The notes beneath the pieces are model-generated. The model was given only the letters and a program-made list of their open reading frames with translations. It searched no databases and was not told the origin of the DNA. The position numbers were made by a program, and so were the translations under genes. From the NCBI GenBank assembly GCA_020253445.1, contig JADCBP010000001.1, positions 124,001-188,000 on the forward strand: a DNA stretch of 64,000 nt, read 5' to 3'. Every line of letters begins with the position of its first letter. The first letter of the stretch is position 1. Below are positions 7,200 through 15,250 of the stretch, piece after piece. The stretch is from Methylobacterium sp. Its GTDB lineage: Bacteria > Pseudomonadota > Alphaproteobacteria > Rhizobiales > Beijerinckiaceae.

Positions 7200-8150
7200 T
7201 TACTTTATCGCATTTTCTTCACGCGAACCGGTATCCACTTCGCTTGAAAATGCTCTGGGTGCCTCTTCGGCGCTCTCCGCCCATTGCCAATGTTTGCCGG
7301 CGAGATACCGCCGCGCGAAAATCACCTGCCGGCGCGCATAGGCGCGGGTATCCCGCTGCGAAAGACGAACCGCTTCGGCGCGGTCCATCTCGCCCCGCAA
7401 AAGGCGCGCGAGATGCGGCACGCCATGAGCCTTCATCACCCCGAGATTGGCCGGCAGGGGGGGCTGATGCGCCAGAAGCCCCCTCACCTCTTCCGGCGCG
7501 CCCTCGTCCATCATCGCCTCGAAACGGGCATCGATCCGGGCATGCAGCAATGCGCGGGGCGGGTTGAGAAAAATCCCCCGCCATTCACCCGGCCGGAGCA
7601 GTGGCTCGCCGGGATTGTCGCGGAGCCATTCGGTGTAGGTGCGGCCGGTGGCGCAAAAGAGTTCGATGGCCCGCAGGATGCGCGGCGCATCCTGAGGGTG
7701 CAAGGCTGCTGCGCGCTGCGGGTCGCAGGCTCGGAGCGCCGCATGCAGATCCTCCCCCGCCGCCGCGCGCTGCCGCCATTCCGCCCGCACCGCAGCATGG
7801 ATCGGCGGCGATGGCATAAGGCCCTCTGTCAGCGCCCGGAAATAGAGCCCCGTTCCACCCGCGATCACGATGGCACGGCCCTTTGCCCGCGCCTCGGCGA
7901 TGAGGGGAGCCGAATCCGCGAGATAGCGCCCCACGGAATATTCCTCCCCGGCAGGCACGAAACCGAAGAGCGCGTGCGGCACGCGTGCCACTTCCGCCAA
8001 GGTCGGCCGGGCCGAGAGCACCCGAAGATCGGCATAGACCTGCATGGAATCCGCGTTGATCACGGTGGCGCCGCCGCGTTCGGCCACCGCGATCGCCAGG
8101 GCCGACTTGCCGCTGGCGGTCGGACCTGCAATCAGGGTGGCGAATGCCAT
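7200..8150 (-). CDS. miaA: tRNA dimethylallyltransferase
   Basis: Transfers a dimethylallyl group to N6 of adenosine 37 in tRNAs reading UNN codons. The 316-residue protein starts MAFATLIAGPTASGKSALA, with the P-loop GPTASGKS at residues 9-16, and continues with INADSMQVYADLRVLSARP, IVIAGGTGLYFRALTEGL and the C-terminal RDTRAYARRQVIFARRY. It diverges from serB with 36 bp between starts. An upstream in-frame extension would run antisense through serB and is rejected. The last 17 residues (AFSSEVDTGSREENAIK) derive largely from palindromic element copy 2, so the native C-terminus has been replaced or extended. The enzyme core appears intact. Confidence 0.94.
   Translation of the reverse strand: MAFATLIAGPTASGKSALAIAVAERGGATVINADSMQVYADLRVLSARPTLAEVARVPHALFGFVPAGEEYSVGRYLADSAPLIAEARAKGRAIVIAGGTGLYFRALTEGLMPSPPIHAAVRAEWRQRAAAGEDLHAALRACDPQRAAALHPQDAPRILRAIELFCATGRTYTEWLRDNPGEPLLRPGEWRGIFLNPPRALLHARIDARFEAMMDEGAPEEVRGLLAHQPPLPANLGVMKAHGVPHLARLLRGEMDRAEAVRLSQRDTRAYARRQVIFARRYLAGKHWQWAESAEEAPRAFSSEVDTGSREENAIK
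7210..7253. repeat. Palindromic element copy 2, encoding the MiaA C-terminus
   Basis: A 44-bp element with 8-bp outer arms GCATTTTC/GAAAATGC and an inner imperfect hairpin (GCGAAGTGG ATA CCGGTTCGC on the minus strand). It lies inside the miaA reading frame and encodes the tail AFSSEVDTGSREENA. The miaA TAA at 7200-7202 lies 7 bp outside the element. The same core is present in frame inside thyA. Confidence 0.8.
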
Positions 8151-8186
8151 CGCGAATTCCTTCCTTGCCGGAACTGGATCTAGCCC

Positions 8187-9098
8187 ATGAATGCCTCCGC
8201 CGCCAATGCCGATCCGTCTCATGTCGCGACCGTCGTGGTGCCGGAAGGCAGCGGGCTTCTCGAGCTGCCGCGCCTCGCGCGGCTGCGCGAGGCCTTGCCG
8301 CAAGCGGAAGTGAGCGTTCTCTCTCCCGGCCGGGCTGTCGATTTCTACCTGCCGCCCGGGCTCACGGCGGCACGGGAGGCCATCCTTTCGGCCATGCCTG
8401 GCGCGCCGGTGGATGTCATCGTCCAGCCAGTGGCCGCGCGGCGCAAGAAACTGTTCCTCGCCGACATGGACTCCACGATGATCGGGCAGGAATGCATCGA
8501 CGAACTCGCCGATGCCGTCGGCCTGAAGGCCCATGTCTCGGCCATCACCGAGCGCGCCATGCGCGGGGAGATTGCCTTCGAGCCGGCCTTGCGCGAACGC
8601 GTCGCGCTGCTGAAGGGCCTGACGGCGGACGTGGTGGAAAGGATGATCGGAGAGCGGATCACCTTCACGCCCGGTGGCAAGGCGCTGGTGCGCACCATGC
8701 GCAGGGCCGGCGCCTATACGGCACTGGTTTCCGGCGGCTTCACCGTCTTCACCGGGCCGATCAGCGCCATGATCGGCTTCGACATGCATCGCTCGAACAC
8801 GCTGATCATCGAGAACGACCAGTTTGCCGGCCTTGTCGCCGATCCCATCCTCGGTCGCGAAGCCAAGCGCGAGACGTTGATCGAACTGCGTGATGCACGT
8901 GGAATCTCGGCCAGCGAAACGCTGGCCGTCGGCGATGGCGCGAATGATCTCGCGATGCTCGGCGAAGCCGGGCTTGGTGTCGCCTTCCGTGCCAAGCCCA
9001 TCGTGGCGGAAGCCGCCCATGCCCGCATCGACCACACGGATCTGCGCACCCTGCTCTACGCGCAAGGTTATCGAGACGAGGATATCGTCGAGGGCTGA
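8187..9098 (+). CDS. serB: Phosphoserine phosphatase
   Basis: Last step of serine synthesis: hydrolyses O-phospho-L-serine to serine. The protein of 303 residues has an N-terminal regulatory-type segment (about 1-85) and a HAD phosphatase domain with DMDSTMIGQECIDELAD (nucleophile Asp93, acid/base Asp95), the Ser/Thr motif ALVSGGFTVF, a Lys in LGREAKRETL, and VGDGANDLAMLGEAGLGVAFRAKP. It is divergent from miaA, and this pairing is common in Hyphomicrobiales. A hairpin terminator shared with convergent degP follows. Confidence 0.95.
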   Translation: MNASAANADPSHVATVVVPEGSGLLELPRLARLREALPQAEVSVLSPGRAVDFYLPPGLTAAREAILSAMPGAPVDVIVQPVAARRKKLFLADMDSTMIGQECIDELADAVGLKAHVSAITERAMRGEIAFEPALRERVALLKGLTADVVERMIGERITFTPGGKALVRTMRRAGAYTALVSGGFTVFTGPISAMIGFDMHRSNTLIIENDQFAGLVADPILGREAKRETLIELRDARGISASETLAVGDGANDLAMLGEAGLGVAFRAKPIVAEAAHARIDHTDLRTLLYAQGYRDEDIVEG

Positions 9099-9120
9099 CA
9101 CAACAAGCCTGGCGCATGAA

Positions 9121-9146
9121 AAAGGCGGGGTTTCGGCCCCGCCTTT
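9121..9146. terminator. Bidirectional terminator between serB and degP
   Basis: AAAGGCGGGG and CCCCGCCTTT form a perfect 10-bp stem with loop TTTCGG. Read on the minus strand the hairpin ends in TTTTTC, a good terminator for degP. On the plus strand it ends TTTCG, serving serB less strongly. It lies between the two convergent stop codons. Confidence 0.85.
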
Positions 9147-9170
9147 CGCATTCGTGGTGTCCGTCGTCGC

Positions 9171-10682
9171 TTATTCGAGCGGCAGCGTCACATAGCGCAG
9201 GGTGCCTTCCGGGCCGGAAGCCACATAGAACAGCGCGCGCTTCTGGCCCTGGCTCTTCAGAGTCTCGATGCGCTTGCGGATATCCGCCAGCGACTTCACC
9301 GGCTCGCGCTGCACTTCCACGATCACGTCACCCGCGGAGATGCGACGCTCGGCAGCCGTCGAGTTCGGATCGACCTGGCCCACCAGCACACCCTCGATGC
9401 CATCCTTCACGTTGAAGCGGCGACGCGCCTCCGGCGAGAGCGCGCCGAGATTGAGGCCCGGCACGATGTTGGCACCGCTCGAGGGATTCGCGTTGCGCGG
9501 ATCGTTCTGCTGGAACGAGGCCTGCTGCGGCGATTCATCGAGGCGGCCCAGCGTCACCCTGCGCACGACCTCACGGCCCTGGCGCACCACCACAACATCG
9601 ACTTCCTTGCCGATCGGGGTGAGGGCCACGATGCGCGGCAGGTCGCGGCTGCTCTTGATGTCCTGGCCATCGAAGCGCACGATGACATCCTCGCGTTCGA
9701 TGCCGGCCGGCTTGGCCGGCCCCTTTTCGTCGACGCCTGTCACCATGGCGCCGCGCTTGGCGCCGAGCTTCAGGGCTTCGGCGGTCTCGTCATCCACGTC
9801 CTGGATGGCGACGCCGAGCCAGGCGCGGCGGGTCTCGCCGAATTCGCGCAACTGCTGGATCACCGGCATGGCGAGGTTCGAGGGGACAGAGAAGCCAATG
9901 CCGATCGAGCCACCCGACGGCGAGATGATCGCCGTGTTGATGCCGATCACGTCACCGGCCATGTTGAAAAGCGGACCGCCCGAATTGCCCTTGTTGATGG
10001 CCGCATCGGTCTGGATGAAGCTGTCATAGGGGCCAGAGCGGATGTTGCGCTGCTTGGCCGAGACGATGCCCGCCGACACCGAGCCGCCGAAGCCGAACGG
10101 ATTGCCGATCGCCATCACCCAGTCGCCGACGCGTGCCTTGTCGCTGTCGCCAAACTTCACCGCCTTCAGCGGCTTGTCGGATTTCACGCGCAGAACCGCG
10201 ATATCGGTCTTCGGGTCCTTGCCGAGCACCTCGGCCTTGAGCTCCGAACCATCATTGAACACCACGAACACGTCCGTGGCTTCGGCAATGACGTGGTTGT
10301 TGGTGACCACGATGCCGGAGGAATCGATCACGAAACCCGAGCCCAGCGATTGCGAGCGCTGGTTGGGCTGCGGGCCCTGCTGCGGCGCGCGCGGACCCTG
10401 ACGGTTGAAGAAGTCGTTGAAGAGATCCTCAAAGGGCGAACCCGGCGGCACCTGGGGCGCCGGCACATTGCGCTGCGCCACACGCTGGGAGGCCTTGATG
10501 TTGACGACCGAATCCATCACGCGCTCCGCGAGATCCGCGAAACCGTCCGGCGCGCGCGAATTCTGCGCCGCCGCCGGCAAAACCACCGACACGGCCAAAA
10601 TCACAACCGCGAGAAGCCGCGTCACGCCGGCTCCTGCGCCTTGTGACTGGCCTCCGAACTTAACCCGAAGGGCTTGAGACAT
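9171..10682 (-). CDS. degP: Periplasmic serine protease/chaperone DegP (Do family)
   Basis: ATP-independent protease and chaperone of envelope proteins. The 503-residue product has an N-terminal signal segment (TRLLAVVILAVSVVLPAAAQ), a trypsin-like domain with His130 (TNNHVI), Asp160 (DPKTDIAVLRV) and Ser234 (KGNSGGP), and two PDZ domains (about 295-390 and 405-495). A Gln/Pro-rich loop at 95-112 corresponds to the LA loop. Start at 10682 is chosen because GAGG lies 6 nt upstream; an upstream in-frame ATG at MRNEMSQ is possible. It belongs to a minus-strand cluster with hflK, hflC and a DUF2065 gene, suggesting shared membrane/periplasm quality control. Confidence 0.94.
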   Translation of the reverse strand: MSQALRVKFGGQSQGAGAGVTRLLAVVILAVSVVLPAAAQNSRAPDGFADLAERVMDSVVNIKASQRVAQRNVPAPQVPPGSPFEDLFNDFFNRQGPRAPQQGPQPNQRSQSLGSGFVIDSSGIVVTNNHVIAEATDVFVVFNDGSELKAEVLGKDPKTDIAVLRVKSDKPLKAVKFGDSDKARVGDWVMAIGNPFGFGGSVSAGIVSAKQRNIRSGPYDSFIQTDAAINKGNSGGPLFNMAGDVIGINTAIISPSGGSIGIGFSVPSNLAMPVIQQLREFGETRRAWLGVAIQDVDDETAEALKLGAKRGAMVTGVDEKGPAKPAGIEREDVIVRFDGQDIKSSRDLPRIVALTPIGKEVDVVVVRQGREVVRRVTLGRLDESPQQASFQQNDPRNANPSSGANIVPGLNLGALSPEARRRFNVKDGIEGVLVGQVDPNSTAAERRISAGDVIVEVQREPVKSLADIRKRIETLKSQGQKRALFYVASGPEGTLRYVTLPLE

Positions 10683-10787
10683 TTCGTTCCTCATTCCTGT
10701 TCCGCTGGTCGCCGCCCGCGACACCTGCATGTTAGAAGGGGAGCAATTGCGGCGAATTGGCGACGTGACCACCCCCCGAAAGCCCAT

Positions 10788-10994
10788 TCACAACAGGTTG
10801 ATCGCGGGAAACCCGCGGATCGCCCAGACCAGTGCAATTCCAATCACCGCCGAGGCGATACCGACGAGTCTGAGAACGCCTTCCGGCGTCTCCGCGGCAT
10901 CCCGCATCGCCCGGCGCATGGCACCCGGAAAGGCCGCGAAAGCGAGCCCTTCCAGCGCAAGCATCAGGGCCAGCGCGATCAGCAGGTCGCGCAT
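10788..10994 (-). CDS. DUF2065 small membrane protein
   Basis: A 68-residue protein starting MRDLLIALALMLALEGLAFA with two hydrophobic helices (about 3-22 and 45-62) joined by a short basic loop (PGAMRRAMRDAAETPEG). This is the DUF2065 (YjeT-like) pattern, and the gene sits in its usual position between hflC and degP. GAGAGGG precedes the ATG. The function is unknown; conserved linkage suggests a link to HflKC or DegP. A longer in-frame start upstream would overlap the spacer and lacks support. Confidence 0.82.
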   Translation of the reverse strand: MRDLLIALALMLALEGLAFAAFPGAMRRAMRDAAETPEGVLRLVGIASAVIGIALVWAIRGFPAINLL

Positions 10995-11111
10995 CAACCC
11001 TCTCCCGCAGCGGAAAGCTCCGCTCCCATGGCCCCGGCCATCATCCGCTCCCCATCGGATGAATGGCGTAACCCGGAGCGCCACGCTCGGCGCTCCGGGC
11101 CGCTCATTCGT

Positions 11112-11990
11112 TTATTGTGCTCCCCGCGGCTTGCCCGACGGACTGTTCAGATACTGGAAGAAATCGTTGTCCGGCGAGATGACAAGGCGCGTATCCCCGT
11201 TCTTGAGGCTCGTTTCATAGGCCTGAAGCGAGCGATAAAACGAGAAAAACTCAATGTTGCGCTGATGGGCCTCGGCGAGAAGCCGCGTGCGCTCCGCTTC
11301 TCCCCGGCCGAGCGCCTCGCGGGCGATCCGGTCCGCTTCGGCGCGCGTGACGGTGACGGTCCGATCCGCCTGCGCCTTGATGCGATCGGAGATTTCGACG
11401 CCCTGCGCGCGCAGTTCGGCCGCCTCGCGCTGGCGCTCGGTCTGCATGCGCCGGAACACCGCCTGGCTGTTCTGGTCCGGCAGGTCCGCCCGGCGGATTC
11501 GGATATCGACGATGGAAACGCCGAGGCCCGTCGCCTCGCTGTTCACCTGGTCGCGGATCTTCGCCATCAGGCCACCGCGATCATCCCTCACGACCTGCGA
11601 GAACGTCGATTCGCCCAGAACGCGCCGCAGGGCGGCGTCCATGAAGGTGCCCAGCTGCTGGTTGCCGCGGACCGTAGAGCCCGCCGTCGCCTGGAAGAAG
11701 CGCAACGGGTTCTCGATGCGGTAGCGGGCGAAGGCATCCACCACGAGACGCTTCTGATCGGAGGTAATCGCTTCGATGGAAGCCGATTCCAGATCGAGGA
11801 TGCGCCGTTCGAGGCTGATGACCTGCTGGATGAAAGGGATCTTGAAGTTCAGGCCCGATTGCGTGATGACACGCACCGGCTGGCCGAACTGGGTGACGAT
11901 CGCCTGTTCGGTCTGGTCGACCGAGAACATGGAGGCGCCGCCGACAATCACGGCCGCCACGGCGGCCAATCCGAGTGCAGAGCGCATCAT
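11112..11990 (-). CDS. hflC: HflC, membrane-protease regulator
   Basis: SPFH/band-7 protein that forms the periplasmic HflKC cage around FtsH and modulates its proteolysis of membrane proteins. The 292-residue product has an N-terminal anchor (ALGLAAVAAVIVGGASMF) and the band-7 domain with VDQTEQAIVTQFGQPVRV, GLNFKIPFIQQV, LGVSIVDIRIRRADLP and a long charged helix about 190-255. Its start codon overlaps the hflK stop by one base. The C-terminal end (DNDFFQYLNSPSGKPRGAQ) is typical of alphaproteobacterial HflC. Confidence 0.93.
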   Translation of the reverse strand: MMRSALGLAAVAAVIVGGASMFSVDQTEQAIVTQFGQPVRVITQSGLNFKIPFIQQVISLERRILDLESASIEAITSDQKRLVVDAFARYRIENPLRFFQATAGSTVRGNQQLGTFMDAALRRVLGESTFSQVVRDDRGGLMAKIRDQVNSEATGLGVSIVDIRIRRADLPDQNSQAVFRRMQTERQREAAELRAQGVEISDRIKAQADRTVTVTRAEADRIAREALGRGEAERTRLLAEAHQRNIEFFSFYRSLQAYETSLKNGDTRLVISPDNDFFQYLNSPSGKPRGAQ

Positions 11991-13159
11991 CAGCGTTTCC
12001 CCTGGTCCTGGATGCGCGAACGCATGAGATCATTGAGTGGCAAAAGCGGAACCACGCCGCCCTGCTGTCGCTGGCCCGTATCCACGATCACCTTCTCCAT
12101 GCCGCCAAAGACGCGCTCGATGGTTTCAAGATAGAGACGCTGGCGGGTCACATCCGGTGCTTTCTGGTATTCGTCGAGAATGGCGTTGAAGCGCGTGGCT
12201 TCGCCGCGGGCATCCGCGATCATGCGCTCGCGCTCCGCTTCCGCCCGCTGGGTGATGCGGGAGGCTTCACCGCGCGCCTCGGGGATCACACGATTCGCGT
12301 AGGTCTGCGCCTCGTTCTGCGCGCGCTCCTGGTCGGCGCGCGCGGCCTGGACGTCGCGGAAGGCGTCGATCACCTCATTCGGCGGGTCGACCTTCAGCAT
12401 CTGCACCTGCTGGATGACAATGCCGGCACCATAGGAATTGAGGGTGCGCTGCATCAGTTCCTGCACCTGCCGCTCGATTTCGAGACGGGCGCCGGTCAGG
12501 ATCGGCTGGATATCGCGCCGGCCGATCACGTCGCGCATGGCGCTTTCCGCGACCGCCTTCACGGTCCCTTCCGGGTTGCGGAGATTGAAGATGAAGTCTT
12601 GCGGTCGCCGTGCATCCACGAGCCAGAGCACGGTGAAATCCACATCCACGATGTTCTCGTCGCCTGTCAGCATCAGGCTTTCCTCGCGGACATCGCGTGA
12701 GCCACGCCCGCCCTGCCCAGTGCGAAGCCCGATCTCGACCGTCTGCACGCCGATGGTGGGCCGGTCGATGCGGCCGACGGGATAGGGCCAGTTCCAGTTC
12801 AGGCCCGGCGCGGTGAGCGAGGTGAACTGGCCAAACACGCGCTCGATGCCAACCTCGTTCGGCCGCACGGTGTAGAAACCGGTCAACCCCCAGCCAATGA
12901 TGCCGAGAACCGCAAGAATGGCGATACCGAGCCCGCCGAGCCTGCCGAAACCACCCTCGCCGCCCCCGCCGCCGGGAATGACCCGGCGCAGCTTGTCCTG
13001 ACTGCGGCGCAGGATCTCTTCCAGATCCGGCGGCTCACGTCCGCCGCCGCCCCCGCCGCCTCCGCCGGATGGGCCGCCTCCCCATGGATTGGGGTTGCGA
13101 GGCCCCTGTCCCTTGGGCTGCCAGGGGCCGCCGCCGCCGTTATTGCTGTTCCAGGGCAT
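11990..13159 (-). CDS. hflK: HflK, membrane-protease regulator
   Basis: Partner of HflC in the FtsH-regulating complex. The 389-residue product starts MPWNSNNGGGGPWQPKGQGP, a Gly/Pro/Asn-rich cytoplasmic tail containing nine consecutive Gly (residues about 32-42), then DLEEILRRSQDKLRRVIPGG, one TM helix (LGIAILAVLGIIGWGLTGFY) and a band-7 domain (FYTVRPNEVGIERVFGQF, DVDFTVLWLVDARRPQDFIF). The start at 13159 has AAGGA at 8 nt; a longer in-frame start has no better ribosome site. It is 71 bp downstream of folA in the thyA-folA-hflK-hflC run. Confidence 0.93.
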   Translation of the reverse strand: MPWNSNNGGGGPWQPKGQGPRNPNPWGGGPSGGGGGGGGGREPPDLEEILRRSQDKLRRVIPGGGGGEGGFGRLGGLGIAILAVLGIIGWGLTGFYTVRPNEVGIERVFGQFTSLTAPGLNWNWPYPVGRIDRPTIGVQTVEIGLRTGQGGRGSRDVREESLMLTGDENIVDVDFTVLWLVDARRPQDFIFNLRNPEGTVKAVAESAMRDVIGRRDIQPILTGARLEIERQVQELMQRTLNSYGAGIVIQQVQMLKVDPPNEVIDAFRDVQAARADQERAQNEAQTYANRVIPEARGEASRITQRAEAERERMIADARGEATRFNAILDEYQKAPDVTRQRLYLETIERVFGGMEKVIVDTGQRQQGGVVPLLPLNDLMRSRIQDQGKR

Positions 13160-13230
13160 GAACTGTCCTTCGTCTCGTCCGAACTCGTCAAAAAACTTCC
13201 GCTCTGATGTGGGTCCTGATCGGCAGAAGG

Positions 13231-13740
13231 TCAACGCCGAACATAGGTTCGAAAGCGAAAGTCCGCTTCGTCATCCTTCGATTTGGTGAAGGATTGCTCC
13301 TTCGCAACCCTCCAGAGGGCGGAATCAATGGGCGGAAAGGTCGCATCCCCGGCGGGTTCAAGCGCCACGTCGGTGATCTCGAGCCGGTCGGCGACATCGA
13401 GGAACAGGCGATAGATCTCTCCGCCGCCGGCCACGAAAACCGTCTTCACGCCCAGCTTTTCGGCTTCCTCGGCGGCCATCGCGAGCGCCTCGCTCCGGGA
13501 ATGCGCCACGCGAACCTCCGGAACCTGCCAGGCCGCATCCCGCGTGATCACGATCATCACCCGACCGGGCAAGGGCTTGCCGATGGAATCGAAAGTCTTC
13601 CGGCCCAGAATGAGCGGATGCCCCATGGTCAACGCGCGGAAGCGCTGGAGGTCGCTCTTCAGCCGCCAGATCAACCGGTTATCGTCGCCGATCACGCGAT
13701 TTTTCGCCTGCGCGGCGACAAGAACGAGTTCCGGCGCCAT
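13231..13740 (-). CDS. folA: Dihydrofolate reductase
   Basis: Reduces dihydrofolate to tetrahydrofolate with NADPH, regenerating the cofactor consumed by thymidylate synthase encoded just upstream. The 169-residue product shows VLVAAQAKNRVIGDDNRLIW, LTMGHPLILGRKTFDSIGKPLPGR and VAGGGEIYRLFLDVADRLEIT, with the substrate-binding acidic residue of DNRLIWRLKSD. Its ATG overlaps the thyA stop by one base (TGATG), so the pair is probably co-translated. Length is normal. Confidence 0.95.
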   Translation of the reverse strand: MAPELVLVAAQAKNRVIGDDNRLIWRLKSDLQRFRALTMGHPLILGRKTFDSIGKPLPGRVMIVITRDAAWQVPEVRVAHSRSEALAMAAEEAEKLGVKTVFVAGGGEIYRLFLDVADRLEITDVALEPAGDATFPPIDSALWRVAKEQSFTKSKDDEADFRFRTYVRR

Positions 13741-14618
13741 CAGACCGCCACCGGCGCCTTGATGGCGGGGTGAGGGTCGTAGCCTTCGATGGCGATATCC
13801 TCGAAACGGAAATCGAAGAGGTTTTTCACCTGCGGGTTGAGCTTGAGACGCGGCAGGGCGCGATGCTCGCGGGAGAGCTGCAGCCGCGCCTGCTCCAGAT
13901 GGTTCGAATAGAGATGCACATCGCCGAAGGTATGCACGAAATCCCCTACATCGAGATCGCAGACCTGCGCGATCATATGCGTCAGCAGCGCGTAGGAGGC
14001 GATGTTGAAGGGCACACCCAGTAACAGATCCGCCGAACGCTGGTAAAGCTGGCAGGAAAGCCGCGGTTTCACAGCGCCGTTTTCTTGGCTGGTCGCAAGA
14101 TCCTCACGCGAACCGGCGGCCACTTCGCTTGATCTGGCTCCCCTCGGCTGGGCGACATAAAACTGAAACAGGCAATGGCAGGGTGCCAAGGCCATTTTCG
14201 GGAGATCCGCCGGGTTCCAGGCCGAGACGATCAGCCGGCGGGAATCCGGTGTGCGCTTCAGATCAGCCAGCAGGCCCGCCATCTGATCGATGGTTGTGCC
14301 GTTGGGGGCCGGCCAGCTCCGCCACTGGCGACCATAGACCGGCCCGAGATCGCCATTCTCGTCCGCCCATTCATCCCAGATGGAAACACCTTTATCTTTC
14401 AGATACTTGATGTTCGTTTCACCGGAGAGGAACCAGATCAGTTCGTGGATGATCGATTTCAGATGCAGCTTCTTGGTCGTCACCAGCGGGAAGCCGGCCT
14501 GGAGATCAAAACGCATCTGCGCGCCGAAGAGCGAAAGCGTGCCGGTGCCGGTGCGGTCGGTTTTCTCGACGCCCTCATCGAGCACGCGCTGCATCAGATC
14601 GTGATAGGCCCGCATCAT
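13740..14618 (-). CDS. thyA: Thymidylate synthase with in-frame palindromic-element insertion
   Basis: Converts dUMP and methylene-THF to dTMP and dihydrofolate. The 292-residue product has all the landmarks: [36 protein letters not shown], and the nucleophile Cys147 in [13 protein letters not shown]. Between FYVA (ending residue 156) and [11 protein letters not shown] (from 184) there are 27 extra residues containing [11 protein letters not shown]. In typical family members only a short turn such as DGK is found here, linking two beta strands. The inserted DNA contains the core of the palindromic element. No frameshift or stop is present, so the enzyme is likely functional. Two ATGs overlap at the start (14618/14615). 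It is coupled to folA. Confidence 0.94.
   Translation of the reverse strand: MMRAYHDLMQRVLDEGVEKTDRTGTGTLSLFGAQMRFDLQAGFPLVTTKKLHLKSIIHELIWFLSGETNIKYLKDKGVSIWDEWADENGDLGPVYGRQWRSWPAPNGTTIDQMAGLLADLKRTPDSRRLIVSAWNPADLPKMALAPCHCLFQFYVAQPRGARSSEVAAGSREDLATSQENGAVKPRLSCQLYQRSADLLLGVPFNIASYALLTHMIAQVCDLDVGDFVHTFGDVHLYSNHLEQARLQLSREHRALPRLKLNPQVKNLFDFRFEDIAIEGYDPHPAIKAPVAV
14070..14150. repeat. Palindromic element inserted in frame in thyA
   Basis: An 81-bp (27-codon) segment interrupts thyA. Its central 30 bp (14103-14132) match the element core of miaA almost base for base: TCAAGCGAAGTG, then GCCGCC instead of GATACC, then GGTTCGCGTGA. The outer arms here are AGATC/GATCT, whereas in the miaA copy they are GCATTTTC/GAAAATGC; both pairs are self-complementary. 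It is read in the same phase as in miaA ([10 protein letters not shown] versus SSEVdtGSRE). Confidence 0.85.
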
Positions 14619-14671
14619 CCTCTCCTTCCGGCCCTGACCCTTGCTTCAAATCCAATGACCGCAAAAGAAAC

Positions 14672-14693
14672 AAGGAGGGACGATGCCCTCCTT
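14672..14693 (-). terminator. Terminator after the DUF2853 gene
   Basis: AAGGAGGG (14672-14679) and CCCTCCTT (14686-14693) form a perfect 8-bp stem with a 6-nt loop. On the minus strand it is followed by TTGTTTCTTTTG. It separates the DUF2853 gene from thyA. Confidence 0.65.
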
Positions 14694-14742
14694 GAAAGCC
14701 ATCCACCCCGCATGAGCGCCCGCGATCAATCGTCGCAGGGCC

Positions 14743-15063
14743 TCACTTCGGATGGAACATCGAGAGCACCTTGAAGTGCTCGGCGATGAGATAATAGACC
14801 GTGATGCGTGACTTGGTGCGGTCGGCCTTCATCTTTTCGCACTGGGCCTGCACGACGCCGGCGAGAACCGCGTCGCTCTCCTTGCGCCCGAGCTTCTTCT
14901 TGCAGAAATTCTCCACCACGCGCTTCACTTCCTCCGGATCACTCGCGGCGACATAACGCGTGTCTGCCTTGCTCATCACCAGAGCATAGGTCTTGGCCAG
15001 ACCCTGGACAGCTTTCTCATCCACGGAACTCGTGTATTTCCTGATGTCGGCAAGATGGTCCAT
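14743..15063 (-). CDS. DUF2853 family protein
   Basis: A 106-residue protein starting MDHLADIRKYTSSVDEKAVQ and including GLAKTYALVMSKADTRYVAASDPEEVKRVVENFCKKKLG, which fits the small all-helical DUF2853 family common in alphaproteobacteria. No signal or membrane segment is seen. A strong ribosome site (GGAGGAAA) precedes the ATG at 15063; the longer in-frame extension lacks one. It lies between thyA and ssrA with its own terminator. The biochemical function is unknown. Confidence 0.8.
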   Translation of the reverse strand: MDHLADIRKYTSSVDEKAVQGLAKTYALVMSKADTRYVAASDPEEVKRVVENFCKKKLGRKESDAVLAGVVQAQCEKMKADRTKSRITVYYLIAEHFKVLSMFHPK

Positions 15064-15215
15064 CGTCGATTTCCTCCAAGCGGAACGCTTGCCCCGAGCG
15101 CCCTTTCCCCGGAACTTCGCTGATCGATCTGGAGCATGATTCCGGGGCGAATGCCACAGTTTCCGCAGCATTTCCCCGGAGTTTTCGCGCGAAAGCCGCA
15201 GGTTGCGATTGGCCC

Positions 15216-15244
15216 TTCAATTCTGGACCGGTCATCCCTATAAT
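15216..15244 (+). promoter_or_regulatory. ssrA promoter
   Basis: A perfect -10 box TATAAT (15239-15244) with a plausible -35 TTCAAT (15216-15221) at 17-bp spacing. The predicted start near 15251 is just upstream of the tmRNA acceptor piece. Confidence 0.65.
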
Positions 15245-15250
15245 GAAGTG

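Noticed and set aside
8151-9101. N-terminal extension of MiaA through serB
   Set aside because: The extension is antisense to serB, lacks MiaA features and precedes the P-loop start MAFATLIAGPTASGKS, the normal N-terminus.
15121-15180. Possible further palindromic-element copy near GAGCATGATTCCGG
   Set aside because: It resembles another rhizobial intergenic motif, but neither the GCATTTTC arms nor the CCGGTATCC core are present.
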